64,000 nucleotides of DNA. Source: an uncultured Rickettsiella sp. (GTDB taxonomy: Bacteria; Pseudomonadota; Gammaproteobacteria; Diplorickettsiales; Diplorickettsiaceae). The translations under genes and the position numbers were made by a program. Positions 49,336-58,564 of this stretch are shown here, one piece after another (the stretch's first letter is position 1; each line of letters starts with the position of its first letter). The DNA lies in the NCBI GenBank assembly GCA_947058615.1, contig CAMSHF010000001.1, forward strand, positions 62,001 to 126,000, in the 5' to 3' direction. A model generated the notes under the pieces. That model saw only the letters and a list, made by a program, of their open reading frames with translations. It ran no database searches and was not told the origin of the DNA.

Positions 49336-51098
49336 TACATTGTTTCCAAAGTCTCTACACCTAATAGGTTTAAACCATTTTTAATGACTTGAGCAACTGC
49401 TGCAATTAAATTTAATCGGGCGTTTCGCAAGTTATCATCCTCTGTTAAAAAAACGAATGAATTATAATAAACATGAAACGCTTGTGCTATATCCCTCAAA
49501 TAATGCGCAAGAAGATGCGGCTCATAAGTAAGCGCCGCTAATTCTAATATTTCAGGATATCGGCTCAGTAACACTAACAAATTCTGTTCTTGTGTTTTAT
49601 TTAATTCTTTAAGCGCATTCATTCCTAAGGATTTTTCCCAAACCCATTGCTTTGCGGCAAGTTGACGCATGACACTGCATATTCGTGCATAAGCATATTG
49701 CACATAGTAGACAGGATTAGCATTCGACTGTTCTTTAGCAAGCTCAAGATCAAAATCCATATGCTGATCTGCGCGTCGCAGTACATAAAAAAAACGCGTG
49801 GCATCTGTGCCCACTTCTTCTCGAAGCTCCCGTAAAGTAATAAACTCTCCACTACGAGTAGACATCTGAATTTTTTTATCTTTACGATAAAGGATAGCAA
49901 ACTGCACTAATAAAGCCTTTAAACTATCTGCTGAAAATCCCAAAGCTTGAATAACAGCATGAATCCTGGGCACATATCCATGGTGATCGGATCCTAATAC
50001 GTTGATTATTTTTTTAAATTGGCGTTTTTCAAAAATAAATAATCGATAAGCCGCATCTGCGGCAAAATAGGTTGGCTGACCATTCTCACGGAGTAATACC
50101 CGATCTTTATCATCACCAAAGTCCGTCGATTTAAACCATAAAGCACCCTTGGCTTCATAGGTTTTTCCACTTATTTTTAAGCGGTTTATAGTTTCATTGA
50201 CAAAGCCTTGCTTAAACAAACTACTTTCTGAAAACCACTTATCAAAATTTACCCTAAATGCACTCAGATCCTCTTTAATATCCGTTAAAATAGAACTTAA
50301 ACCAAGTTCAAATATCTTTTCGTAATCTAAATTACCGAGTAAAGCCTTGGCTTGATTAATAAGACCATCAATATGTTGTTCTTTGTTTCCGCCCTGAGAC
50401 TCATCAACGGGAACATTTTTAAATACTAATTCAACTGATTTAAAAAAACGTCTGTCATACTGTAAAAAGAGTTGTTTAGCAATCTTCTGGACATAAACTC
50501 CTCGGTAGGCATTACTAGGAAAAGCAAATTTTTCACCACAGATCTCTAAATAACGTAGCCAAACACTCGTGGCCAAAATATCCATTTGCCTTCCGGCATC
50601 ATTAATATAATATTCTGCACAAACCTTATAGCCCACCGTTTTTAACAGTCTTGCTATAGAGTCCCCATAGGCAGCCCCTCGACCATGTCCTACATGTAAA
50701 GGACCGGTGGGATTAGCAGAAACAAATTCAAGCAAAACAGGTTCATTACCCCCCGTATTCGAAACACCAAATTGTTCTTTTTGACTTAGGATTTGAGGAA
50801 TAACATCATACCAAATAGATTTTTTTAAAAAGAAGTTAATAAATCCCGGCTTTGCTATCTCAACTTTTTCTAGTTTAGAATTTTTCGAGCTACAATCGAT
50901 ATTCGATTTAATTTTTTTAGCTAATTCCAAGGGAGAGATTTGTAATTTATTTGCCAAGACTAAAGCAATATTACTAGAAAAGTCACCATGCGATTTCTCT
51001 CTGGCATAATCAACTTGAACTGCCAGAGAGGAGTCTAAAGGGAGTTCGCCCATGCTTAACAAAGCGTTTTTAATTTCTTGTTGCACTATGCGCTTCAT
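49335..51098 (-). CDS. argS: Arginyl-tRNA synthetase
   Basis: Charges tRNA-Arg. From the ATG at 51098 the protein has 587 residues. It has the N-terminal Add-1 domain, the HIGH motif within VSANPTGPLHVGHGRGAAYGDS (about 120-140), the catalytic-core block VLGSDHHGYVPRIHAVIQALG, QMSTRSGEFITL in the KMSKS region (class I ArgRS variant) and a C-terminal anticodon-binding helical domain. An in-frame GTG four codons upstream is possible but less likely. ftsN follows, coupled by a one-base overlap. Confidence 0.96.
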   Translation of the reverse strand: MKRIVQQEIKNALLSMGELPLDSSLAVQVDYAREKSHGDFSSNIALVLANKLQISPLELAKKIKSNIDCSSKNSKLEKVEIAKPGFINFFLKKSIWYDVIPQILSQKEQFGVSNTGGNEPVLLEFVSANPTGPLHVGHGRGAAYGDSIARLLKTVGYKVCAEYYINDAGRQMDILATSVWLRYLEICGEKFAFPSNAYRGVYVQKIAKQLFLQYDRRFFKSVELVFKNVPVDESQGGNKEQHIDGLINQAKALLGNLDYEKIFELGLSSILTDIKEDLSAFRVNFDKWFSESSLFKQGFVNETINRLKISGKTYEAKGALWFKSTDFGDDKDRVLLRENGQPTYFAADAAYRLFIFEKRQFKKIINVLGSDHHGYVPRIHAVIQALGFSADSLKALLVQFAILYRKDKKIQMSTRSGEFITLRELREEVGTDATRFFYVLRRADQHMDFDLELAKEQSNANPVYYVQYAYARICSVMRQLAAKQWVWEKSLGMNALKELNKTQEQNLLVLLSRYPEILELAALTYEPHLLAHYLRDIAQAFHVYYNSFVFLTEDDNLRNARLNLIAAVAQVIKNGLNLLGVETLETM

Positions 51099-51274
51099 AA
51101 GAATAATCACTAGATAATCAGAAGAAACGAGATTATAGCGTAATACGCTTCAGGAAAAATAGCCAATAGGGGGGAATAAAAATTAAGGAGTTACGCGAAA
51201 AACGATCTTTTTCGGTATGGCTTCGCTTCCAACAGGGTTAATATTCCTCAAAATAATAATAAGGGTAAAAGCTC

Positions 51275-52171
51275 ATGAAAGTCTTCGCTCATTGTTTATT
51301 TATCTATTTGACCTTCTTTAGCTTACCAAGCCATGCACAATACTCTCAAAGAGATCTTATCATAAGCAAAAATATTGCTATAAATGACTTTGATAGTTTA
51401 GATATTCAAGGACCTATCAATGTTTATATTGATGCAACCCAAACCCATACATCTTTACAAGTTCTAGGGGATGCAAAAAGAGTTTTTGCAGTCACTTACA
51501 AAGAAAAAAACCATATTCTTCATCTTAGTACAAAACCAATTTATTGGCCAAAGCCTGGGGAAAGGCTAACAGTCCGAGTCAATGTCTTACCTACGCAAAT
51601 AAAAAAAATCCTGTTTAATAGTAATGCTACGCTGTTTGGCAAAGGTTTAATGGGCTCATTATCGCTTCATACTTGCGGTGTTGGCCAAATTAACCTTTAT
51701 GGCAATAAATTAAATCTAAAATCCCTTTATAGTAAGGGTAACAAAAGCATTATTCTTCATAATCTGCTTAGCTCTAACCTTAAAATAAAAGCACATAATT
51801 CCCATCAAATTGTTCTTCAAGGCAGTGTTTTATTAAATTCGATCGACTCTAACGGAGATGGAAGTTTATGGATTTATTGGATTAATAGTCCCTATTTAAC
51901 CATTAATGCGAGCGGTAAAGAACGAATTCTTCTATCAGGAGTCGCCAAAACACTTGATATTAACTTATCTCAAAATGCTCAGTTACTCGCCCAAAAACTA
52001 CATGCAAATAAAGGGTTTATTAAAACTAAAAATCAAGCCCAAGCAAACGTTAACATTAGAAACACATTAAGCGCATTTGCTAAGAACAAAAGTATAATTT
52101 ACTACTTAACCCCGGTAAATTTTATAAGTAAAAACTCAGAAGGGAGAGGGCTGATTCTTGCTAAGAACTAG
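51275..52171 (+). CDS. Secreted GIN-domain (DUF2807-like) beta-solenoid protein
   Basis: A 298-residue protein with a signal peptide (about 1-21, ending PSHAQ) followed by repeated short beta strands typical of the head-GIN/DUF2807 fold: INDFDSLDIQGPINVYIDATQTHTSLQVLGD at the start, then rungs such as SLSLHTCGVGQINLYGN and LTINASGKERILLSGVAKTLDINLS. It should be exported; no lipobox or barrel is seen, so it may be periplasmic or released. Function of the domain is unknown. The stop (TAG) directly abuts the stop of the convergent lipoprotein gene. Confidence 0.72.
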   Translation: MKVFAHCLFIYLTFFSLPSHAQYSQRDLIISKNIAINDFDSLDIQGPINVYIDATQTHTSLQVLGDAKRVFAVTYKEKNHILHLSTKPIYWPKPGERLTVRVNVLPTQIKKILFNSNATLFGKGLMGSLSLHTCGVGQINLYGNKLNLKSLYSKGNKSIILHNLLSSNLKIKAHNSHQIVLQGSVLLNSIDSNGDGSLWIYWINSPYLTINASGKERILLSGVAKTLDINLSQNAQLLAQKLHANKGFIKTKNQAQANVNIRNTLSAFAKNKSIIYYLTPVNFISKNSEGRGLILAKN

Positions 52172-52684
52172 TTAGGGCTTAATTAGGGGGTTATTTTTTA
52201 CCAAAATAATCTCAACTCGTCGATTAAAGCTACTTCCTTTAACATTTCGATTGCTTGCAATAAAATCACGTCCACCATATCCCATAGTACGCAAACGTTG
52301 CGAACCTATTCCATGTAGCCATAAAAAATTTGTAATAACTTCTGCTTGCTCTTCTGTAATAGTAGAGGCAGTTTGCGAATCATAAAGATCATCACTGTAG
52401 CCAACTACTTGGATTAAACCACTCCCATAAGATTTTACAAGTTTGATAGTTTGGCTAAGCTGATGGGCACAGCGGGTAGTCAATTTTCCATTGGGTCGAA
52501 AACAAACATCACTATAAGCAATAACTCTAAGTCGATCAGCACTTTGGATAACTTGTATAGCAGAAGATGGTAGTAATGTTTTCTTTGAAGGGCCACTATC
52601 TACCGGAGGATTTACAACACATCCAGTTAAAACAAGTAAAGTCGTACATAACGCACAACAAAAAAATAATGCTTTTTTTTTCAT
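52172..52684 (-). CDS. OmpA-like peptidoglycan-binding lipoprotein
   Basis: From the ATG at 52684 (GAGAAAG just upstream) the precursor has 170 residues: a signal peptide with lipobox VLTGC (Cys22), a short linker, and an OmpA-C domain (about 45-165) with LIQVVGYSDD, QAEVITNFLWLHGIGSQRLRTMGYGGRDFIASN and the terminal NRRVEIIL that contacts murein. It is probably an outer-membrane lipoprotein tied to the wall. The layout also resembles IcmN/DotK of the Legionella Dot/Icm system, but no other dot/icm gene is near, so I leave it unnamed. It follows rsmB by 26 bases. Confidence 0.85.
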   Translation of the reverse strand: MKKKALFFCCALCTTLLVLTGCVVNPPVDSGPSKKTLLPSSAIQVIQSADRLRVIAYSDVCFRPNGKLTTRCAHQLSQTIKLVKSYGSGLIQVVGYSDDLYDSQTASTITEEQAEVITNFLWLHGIGSQRLRTMGYGGRDFIASNRNVKGSSFNRRVEIILVKNNPLIKP

Positions 52685-52710
52685 GATCTTTCTCATTTTA
52701 TTCTAAAAAG

Positions 52711-54018
52711 CTAATCAGCTTTTTTACGTAACTTAGCATAATAAAAACCTTCAGGTCCATTAATTTGAGGGAAAATCTGTCTTCCTATTATGCAAGCGAC
52801 ACCCCAGGTTTCTCCAATGACCTCTTCTATAGCATCTGCGTAATGTGATAAAAAGCGGTGTAAAACTTCAACATTTTCCTCTGGTAAGACAGAACAAGTT
52901 GCATACAATAAAATTCCATTGGGTTTTAGTAACCCCCAAAGACTTGATAGGAGCTGATATTGTTGTTCAGCTAATTGAGCAATATCCTCCTTTTTACGTA
53001 AAATTTTAATATCCGGGTGCTTGCGAATAACTCCCGTACCAGAGCAAGGTGCATCTAATAAAATTCTATCAAAAAAATCCCCTTTCCAAGTCGTTTTAAG
53101 GTTTTGTGCTTTTGCATAAAGCAATTGTACTTTAGTATCAGTCAAGCCCAAGCGACATAGATTATCCTTAACTTTTTTTAGTCGGATTGCATCTTGATCG
53201 ACAGCCACACATTCTAATAAATCAGGTTGTTTTTCCAAAATATGTGATGTTTTTCCTCCGGGTGCTGCACAAGCATCCAAAACCCGCAAACCTGGCTCCA
53301 ATGATAATAGATTGGCAGCCAGTTGTGCTGCCGTATCTTGTATTGATATTTCTCCTTCCAAAAAACCGGGTAATTTAAATACCGAATAAGATTTATCGAG
53401 TATAATTCCTGCAGAACTCAATTCACTTAGTTCGCTTTTTATCGCTTTATCTTTCAATTTATGCTGATACTTGTCTCGAGTAATTTTCAAAAAATTAACA
53501 CGCAAGCTCATAGACGGTAAATAATTATTGGCCGCTATGATTGTTTGCCATTCATTCGGCCAAGCTCGTTGTAGTCTTTTAATTAACCAATTGGGATGAG
53601 CAAACTGAGTATTTTTATTTAAGTTTTTTAACAAACTGAACTTTTGTCTTTGGAATGATCGTAATACTCCGTTTATTAATGGTACTGCCCAAACCTTACG
53701 AAGTTCTTTTGCGGCCTGTACCGTTTCATGAATGGCTGCATGCGGGGACGTTAAATAGTTCAGCTCATAAAGACCTATCAATAATAAGACTTCAACATCC
53801 TGATCAGCTACGTTAAAAGGTTTTTTTAGTAAAAAGGAACAAAGCTTTTTCAAAGGAAGATACCAACGTACTACGCCATAACACAACCCCTCAATAAATC
53901 CTCTATCACGCGATGTAATATCCGTATTGAGACGGCTGGTTAAAGAATCTTTAAGTGATATTTTTTCTTTTAAAACACGTGAAATGATTTGTGCAGCAAT
54001 TGCCCGAGAATTAGACAT
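52711..54018 (-). CDS. rsmB: 16S rRNA m5C967 methyltransferase
   Basis: Methylates C967 of 16S rRNA. The 435 residues consist of an N-terminal NusB-like RNA-binding domain (about 1-140) and a Rossmann methyltransferase domain: [17 protein letters not shown] (SAM site), [19 protein letters not shown], and the catalytic Cys in [16 protein letters not shown]. Length matches E. coli RsmB (429). Overlaps fmt by eight bases in a def-fmt-rsmB operon, as in E. coli. Confidence 0.96.
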   Translation of the reverse strand: MSNSRAIAAQIISRVLKEKISLKDSLTSRLNTDITSRDRGFIEGLCYGVVRWYLPLKKLCSFLLKKPFNVADQDVEVLLLIGLYELNYLTSPHAAIHETVQAAKELRKVWAVPLINGVLRSFQRQKFSLLKNLNKNTQFAHPNWLIKRLQRAWPNEWQTIIAANNYLPSMSLRVNFLKITRDKYQHKLKDKAIKSELSELSSAGIILDKSYSVFKLPGFLEGEISIQDTAAQLAANLLSLEPGLRVLDACAAPGGKTSHILEKQPDLLECVAVDQDAIRLKKVKDNLCRLGLTDTKVQLLYAKAQNLKTTWKGDFFDRILLDAPCSGTGVIRKHPDIKILRKKEDIAQLAEQQYQLLSSLWGLLKPNGILLYATCSVLPEENVEVLHRFLSHYADAIEEVIGETWGVACIIGRQIFPQINGPEGFYYAKLRKKAD

Positions 54019-54958
54019 ACATTTGATCTAGAATCGCACCTGCATGGAATAATTCCGATTTACCATGAATAAAGCTAGCAATCGGTAGGCATCTGCCTCC
54101 GGGCCATTGGACTTCTAAAAGACGTAATATACCTTTACCCGTCGCCACATCAATACCTTCTCGATCAACTTTTAAAATTAAACCTGGTTTTTCAGAAGTG
54201 ACTTCATCAAGTACTTCCGCTTTACAAATTCGCAAAATAGACTTCCCTAATACAACACGCGCAATCGGTTTAGGATAAAAAGCACGGATCATTCTATCTA
54301 AATAAACAGCAGGTTTTTTCCAATCGATTTCTACCTCAGATTTATTAATTTTTTTTGCGTAAGTACTGTCTTTATCATTCTGTGGTTCTGAACGAAACGA
54401 GCCCCCTTCGATCATATTTAAACTTTCTAACAATGCCTCGGCACCTAAATCAGCTAATCGATCTTGTAATGTTTGATTGGTATCATTGGGCTCTATGGCA
54501 CAAGAGAATTTCTTGATCATTTCACCCGTATCAAGACCTTCATCCATCTGCATAATGGTAACACCGGTTTCTCGATCCCCTGCTAGAATCGCCCGTTGTA
54601 TAGGTGCAGCACCTCGCCAACGTGGTAATAAGGAGGCATGTACGTTGATACACCCAAAACGAGGTATGGCTAATACCTCTGGTGGTAGAATAAGTCCATA
54701 AGCCACCACTATCATCAAATCTGCATGAAGTCCCGCCATTTTTTTTTGTTCATTCACATCACGTAAACTAATAGGTTGGTAAACAGGAAGTTGGTTTTCT
54801 AAAGCCCGCTTTTTAACCGGGCTCATTGACAACTTTCGACCTCTTCCTGCACGTCGATCAGGCTGTGTATACACAGCGCATATTTTATAACTAGAGTTCA
54901 GCAAAGCTTGCAAACTAGGTAAAGCAAACCCAGGCGTCCCGGCAAAAATGAGTTTCAA
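54011..54958 (-). CDS. fmt: Methionyl-tRNA formyltransferase
   Basis: Formylates initiator Met-tRNA. The 315 residues begin [19 protein letters not shown]; the tetrahydrofolate site shows [45 protein letters not shown], and the [15 protein letters not shown] block follows. The C-terminal tRNA-binding domain (about 205-310) is present. Its start overlaps the def stop by four bases, the standard def-fmt coupling. Confidence 0.97.
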   Translation of the reverse strand: MKLIFAGTPGFALPSLQALLNSSYKICAVYTQPDRRAGRGRKLSMSPVKKRALENQLPVYQPISLRDVNEQKKMAGLHADLMIVVAYGLILPPEVLAIPRFGCINVHASLLPRWRGAAPIQRAILAGDRETGVTIMQMDEGLDTGEMIKKFSCAIEPNDTNQTLQDRLADLGAEALLESLNMIEGGSFRSEPQNDKDSTYAKKINKSEVEIDWKKPAVYLDRMIRAFYPKPIARVVLGKSILRICKAEVLDEVTSEKPGLILKVDREGIDVATGKGILRLLEVQWPGGRCLPIASFIHGKSELFHAGAILDQMYV

Positions 54959-55461
54959 GGTTTTCTCCTTTTCTTTATTTTATCTAGCTTTTTACGTGCT
55001 AATTGACGTTTAAGAGGGGATAAATGATCTAAAAATAAGGTGCCATTGAGATGGTCTATCTCATGCTGTATACAGTGGGCCAATAAATCTTCTGCTTCTA
55101 TTTCATAAGGCTTCCCATGTCTATCTAGAGCCTGTAACTTAACCCACAGTGCTCGCGGAGCTTTGTCATAAATTCCTGGTACGGATAAACAACCTTCTTC
55201 CATTAACGCCTCACCTTTTTGCTCAACAATGATAGGATTAATTAAACACCAGGTTTTGGATTTATCATTAGAAATGTCAATAACCGCTAATTTTTTGCTA
55301 ATAGCAATTTGCGGAGCCGCCAAACCTATGCCTTTAGCGGCATACATGGTCTCAAACATATCATCAATTAATTGCTGTAATGCTTCATCAAAAACAGTAA
55401 CCGGCGCCGTAGGAGCGCGCAAACGTATATCAGGAACCTGGATAATAGGATAAATAGCCAT
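54955..55461 (-). CDS. def: Peptide deformylase
   Basis: Removes the formyl group from nascent proteins. The 168 residues carry all three class I motifs: GIGLAAPQI (about 44), EEGCLSVPG (about 87) and QHEIDHLNG (about 130), giving the Cys and two His metal ligands and the catalytic Glu. AAGG is nine bases before the ATG, and a TATAAT lies at 55527-55532. First gene of the def-fmt-rsmB operon. Confidence 0.97.
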   Translation of the reverse strand: MAIYPIIQVPDIRLRAPTAPVTVFDEALQQLIDDMFETMYAAKGIGLAAPQIAISKKLAVIDISNDKSKTWCLINPIIVEQKGEALMEEGCLSVPGIYDKAPRALWVKLQALDRHGKPYEIEAEDLLAHCIQHEIDHLNGTLFLDHLSPLKRQLARKKLDKIKKRRKP

Positions 55462-55526
55462 AGGTATTACCTTCTTTATTCTCTCATAAAAAGGAAACGA
55501 GAATGCATATTTTTTTCATTAGTTAG

Positions 55527-55532
55527 ATTATA
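55527..55532 (-). promoter_or_regulatory. Candidate -10 element for def-fmt-rsmB
   Basis: A perfect TATAAT on the minus strand 65 bases before the def ATG, with no good -35. It is the only obvious -10 in this spacer pointing toward def. Confidence 0.4.
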
Positions 55533-56132
55533 CTAAAACTAGTATCTAATAGACTAAAGATTAATTTTTCTTAGATCAATTTTTTAAGTTAATCCACTCC
55601 TTAACAGAAAAATAGACTCTTATAGTGCACAACTGTAATAAAATGACTCAATAGGTATAAAGCTTAATTTATATTATTTTACCAAATTTAGTTAATCTCA
55701 CCTGCGTACGACAATCGTAAACTCGAACCGAATACGCGAAAGCAACATAATATCGATAATCGTAAAAGCTTAATAACTATAAAATTGGCTTGTAGTATAC
55801 CCAAATTTTCAAAAAAACGAATCCTGCCAATTAATTAATGTATTAATTATTTATTCATTAAAGTCATTTTAATGCAAAATGGCCTATTAATTAGAATGAT
55901 ATAGCTAGAATACTATAGGGTTTAAGTTTATGTTTACACATTAAATCGTCAATCACTGATAAAAGCCAAGATATAATCACGATTATAATGAATGGTTGTG
56001 AAAATATTTGTGGTTACAGCTCGAAAGCTTCTTGGAAAAATTTAATACCTGTTTTAGCATAGATACTTGCCTGTTTTTCCATTAAAATAACGGCTGTTCT
56101 AAATCTCATAGTCTTTAATAAGGAAGTTGCAC
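55533..56132. other. Long spacer between divergent def and thpR
   Basis: About 600 AT-rich bases with many stops in all frames. The only frame with protein-like codon use is a 31-codon one on the minus strand (56014-56109), listed separately. No RNA gene, repeat or attachment site was recognised. The dprA and LysM genes that often precede def are not here. Confidence 0.4.
56014..56109 (-). CDS. Possible small protein or gene relic (31 residues)
   Basis: An ATG-to-TAA frame encoding MRFRTAVILMEKQASIYAKT and ten more residues ending QEAFEL. Composition looks protein-like, unlike the surrounding spacer, but there is no good ribosome site and no recognisable family. It may equally be the worn start of a lost gene. 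Confidence 0.2.
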   Translation of the reverse strand: MRFRTAVILMEKQASIYAKTGIKFFQEAFEL

Positions 56133-56726
56133 TTGAGTACTCACGATCCCTTACGTCTATTTTTTGCCGTCGAACTTAACTCCGCATTACGTCAAGCCCT
56201 ATCTCAACTTATCGATGAACTTAAACAAGAGCCTTGGGGGCACCGTGTCAGATGGGTACACCCAGAAAACTTACATGTCACTTTACGTTTTCTAGGTACT
56301 ACTAATCCTGAAAAAATTTCGGAATTAGCTCGAGATGCCCATAATGCAATAAATAAGATCGAGCCTTTTCCGTTGCAGTTACATAATATTCGTTTTTTTC
56401 CATCTCCTACAGCGCCACGTGCTATAGCGGCAGATATAATTCCAACTTCGGAACTCTTTGAGCTTGCTAATGCATTAGAGGAGGTCGCTTCGAATTTAGG
56501 CTTCACTCCAGAAACTAAGCCTTATTTACCCCATTTAACTTTAGGAAGAATTATTCATCATCACACGCCAAATTTACGAGAAGAATTAAATCTAAATACC
56601 GGCCCTATGATAGTCAATGAAATTGTACTTTTTAACAGTAAAAAAACTGAATACAGTCAGAATTATACGCCGCTTGAGTATATTTCTTTGCAGAAATCCA
56701 AAATAATTAGCAACACAGAGGTTTAA
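56133..56726 (+). CDS. thpR: RNA 2',3'-cyclic phosphodiesterase (2H family)
   Basis: Opens 2',3'-cyclic phosphates in RNA and can act as a 2'-5' RNA ligase in vitro. The protein of about 197 residues has the two catalytic H-x-T-L motifs of the 2H fold, HVTLRFLG (about 48) and HLTLGRI (about 135), plus LRLFFAVEL at the start and FNSKKTEYSQNYTPLE near the end. AAGGA (56119-56124) is eight bases before the TTG at 56133, ideal spacing; the TTG at 56127 is too close. tRNA-Ser follows on the other strand. Confidence 0.9.
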   Translation: MSTHDPLRLFFAVELNSALRQALSQLIDELKQEPWGHRVRWVHPENLHVTLRFLGTTNPEKISELARDAHNAINKIEPFPLQLHNIRFFPSPTAPRAIAADIIPTSELFELANALEEVASNLGFTPETKPYLPHLTLGRIIHHHTPNLREELNLNTGPMIVNEIVLFNSKKTEYSQNYTPLEYISLQKSKIISNTEV

Positions 56727-56731
56727 ATTAA

Positions 56732-56823
56732 TGGCGGAGAGGGTGGGATTCGAACCCACGTGGAACTTTAAATCCCCAACCGATTTCGAGTCGGCGCCAT
56801 TATGACCACTTTGGTACCTCTCC
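56732..56823 (-). tRNA. tRNA-Ser (CGA)
   Basis: Minus-strand 92-nt class II tRNA. The acceptor GGAGAGG pairs with CCTCTCC ahead of the encoded GCCA; the T-arm reads GTGGGTTCGAATCCCAC and a long variable arm is present. The anticodon loop CTCGAAA between CCGA and TCGG gives anticodon CGA, reading UCG. It lies between thpR and the BamC-like gene. Confidence 0.96.
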
Positions 56824-56859
56824 GATAAACGCTTTTAATCCATTTGAAATCTAAGAGTT

Positions 56860-57096
56860 TTAATTAATTGGAGGTAGCAGATCAGGAAGTTCTGTAGGCC
56901 TACTACCAATATTCTGAGGAATAATATATCTCTCTTCTCTAGGAATCTGCAAACCTGCTGAAACTTCTAATATAGGTAACTCTTGACTATACAAATATTG
57001 TGAACGTTGTGTTTTTATATATTTATTAACCGAAGAGCAAGCCGATAAGTCTACAATAAAAAAGATCAAAATTAAATAAAAGAGCTTCGTTCTCAT
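56860..57096 (-). CDS. Mini BamC-like lipoprotein
   Basis: A 78-residue lipoprotein precursor: signal peptide with lipobox DLSAC (Cys20), then about 58 mature residues. These follow the N-terminal unstructured segment of BamC: CSSVNKYIKTQ, YLYSQELPILEVSAGLQIP, RYIIPQN and a final proline-rich PDLLPPIN. In E. coli that segment wraps around BamD, and two helix-grip domains follow; both are absent, and the frame ends cleanly. It starts directly after the dapA stop, the same dapA-bamC order as in E. coli. This supports homology despite the small size. Confidence 0.75.
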   Translation of the reverse strand: MRTKLFYLILIFFIVDLSACSSVNKYIKTQRSQYLYSQELPILEVSAGLQIPREERYIIPQNIGSRPTELPDLLPPIN

Positions 57097-57972
57097 TTAT
57101 GGCAAGGTCTCTAATAACTGGATAATACTTTTCAAATCAGTTTGATGTTTAGTTGATAACGTTGTCAGAGGTAACCGCAAAGTAGATGATGAGATCAAGC
57201 CTTTTTCTGCCGCTAACCATTTAACAGGTATCGGATTAGTTTCTATACACAATCCTTGATATAACGGACGAAGTCGTTGATCTATTTTCTCAGCAGCTTC
57301 CCAATCCTCTTTTTTAACAAACTCATAAAGCGTATGAACAGTCTGAGGCACAAGGTTTGCTGCTACAGAAACGACACCTTTACCGCCTATACGCATAATT
57401 TCTAAAGCAGTGTTATCATCTCCACTATAAACATCTATATTTTTACCACATAACTTTAAAATGGTTTTTGCTCGCTCGAACTGACCTTCTTTAATACCTA
57501 CAATATTTGCAATACCCGCTAACTTTAGGACGGTTTCAGGTAATAAGTCACATCCGGTACGTCTAGGGACGTTATATAAAATTTGTGGGATAGGAACCTT
57601 TTCAGCTACATATCGATAATGTTGATAAAGTCCTTCTTGTGTAGGGCAATTATAATAGGGCGTCACTAATAAACACGCATCTACGCCTATTTGCATAGCC
57701 ATTCGCGTCTGATCAATGGTTTTCTGAGTAGATTGTGCTCCTGTTCCCGCTATGACCGGGATACGTCGATGGGTTTGTTCAACAACGGTTTTTATGACAT
57801 TATTTTGTTCCTCTAAGCTAAGCGTTGATGCTTCGCCGGTAGTCCCAACAACAACAATAGCATCTGTTCTTTGGGCAACATGCCAATCAACTAATTTACG
57901 TAAACAAACATAATCTACATCTCCATTTTCCCGCATAGGTGTTAACAATGCGACGATACTGCCATGAAACAT
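57097..57972 (-). CDS. dapA: 4-Hydroxy-tetrahydrodipicolinate synthase
   Basis: Condenses pyruvate with aspartate semialdehyde, the first step to diaminopimelate and lysine. The 291 residues begin MFHGSIVALLTPM; GTTGEASTLSLEEQ, PYYNCPTQEGLYQHYR with the catalytic Tyr in YNVPRRTGCDL, and the Schiff-base Lys in VGIKEG are all present. GAGGAAG seven bases before the ATG at 57972 decides the start over an ATG-like frame eight codons upstream. Cotranscribed with the BamC-like gene. Supplies murein cross-bridges. Confidence 0.96.
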   Translation of the reverse strand: MFHGSIVALLTPMRENGDVDYVCLRKLVDWHVAQRTDAIVVVGTTGEASTLSLEEQNNVIKTVVEQTHRRIPVIAGTGAQSTQKTIDQTRMAMQIGVDACLLVTPYYNCPTQEGLYQHYRYVAEKVPIPQILYNVPRRTGCDLLPETVLKLAGIANIVGIKEGQFERAKTILKLCGKNIDVYSGDDNTALEIMRIGGKGVVSVAANLVPQTVHTLYEFVKKEDWEAAEKIDQRLRPLYQGLCIETNPIPVKWLAAEKGLISSSTLRLPLTTLSTKHQTDLKSIIQLLETLP

Positions 57973-58564
57973 AGTCTTGCTTCCTCTTGTTATCAAGATT
58001 AGTCTGATTGTACTAGAAAAGTGGTTTTTTAATGTTAACTGCGAGCAGTATATCCGATCACAGACCGGATAGACACAAATAAACTTTCAAGACAAAAAAT
58101 GCTTGGCACAAATCCCTGACAGAAAATGCGCTTTTTTGCTAGTTTACACTACAACAAAAAATAACTGAAAGACTGATACAGATTCTATTTTTTTATAAAG
58201 CTTTCTTAAAATTGTATAAAATAAGAATTTTTTAATGGCTCTTTTTGATTCAATTGATATATTTTTTAGCAGATAACATTGAGCGTCAAGGCATACTGGA
58301 AAAAAGAGATTTCCGTGTCACTCCAGAGAAAATAAAACCCCGCCTTTTTCCTTAAAAAAATTTGAAATAGCGAATTTAACTGTCTCACTAAAGGGTAACC
58401 CGTAGCTAAGCAAGTTAGTTCCAGTGTAAGATAGCCCCTTTAGTAGGTGTCAACGCAGCTCTCAGAAAAATAATGAGACTCCTTTAGCGAGAGTTTTAGA
58501 AATCTAGTTAACATATGGGAAAACCTGATATTAAAATTCGATTTTCAAAGAATAGGGCTAGGCT
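57973..58564. other. Long spacer between divergent dapA and amgK
   Basis: About 590 bases without a convincing gene. A short run near 58270-58350 (ADNIERQGILEKRD...) looks protein-like but has no start and ends at TAA, so it may be a relic. The right part holds complementary segments that could form alternative hairpins, listed separately. Confidence 0.4.
58383..58492 (+). promoter_or_regulatory. Possible two-state hairpin region upstream of amgK
   Basis: ACTAAAGGG (58387-58395) pairs perfectly with CCCTTTAGT (58436-58444). The same left arm, extended to TCTCACTAAAGG (58383-58394), also matches CCTTTAGCGAGA (58481-58492) with one mismatch. The two pairings exclude each other. A third small stem, CTCA/TGAG (58461-58476), lies between. 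It could be a leader switch for amgK-murU or chance; no known riboswitch is recognised. Confidence 0.3.

Noticed and set aside
58250-58355. Protein-like run ADNIERQGILEKRD before amgK
   Set aside because: Too short, without a start codon or family match; mentioned only as a possible relic within the spacer.
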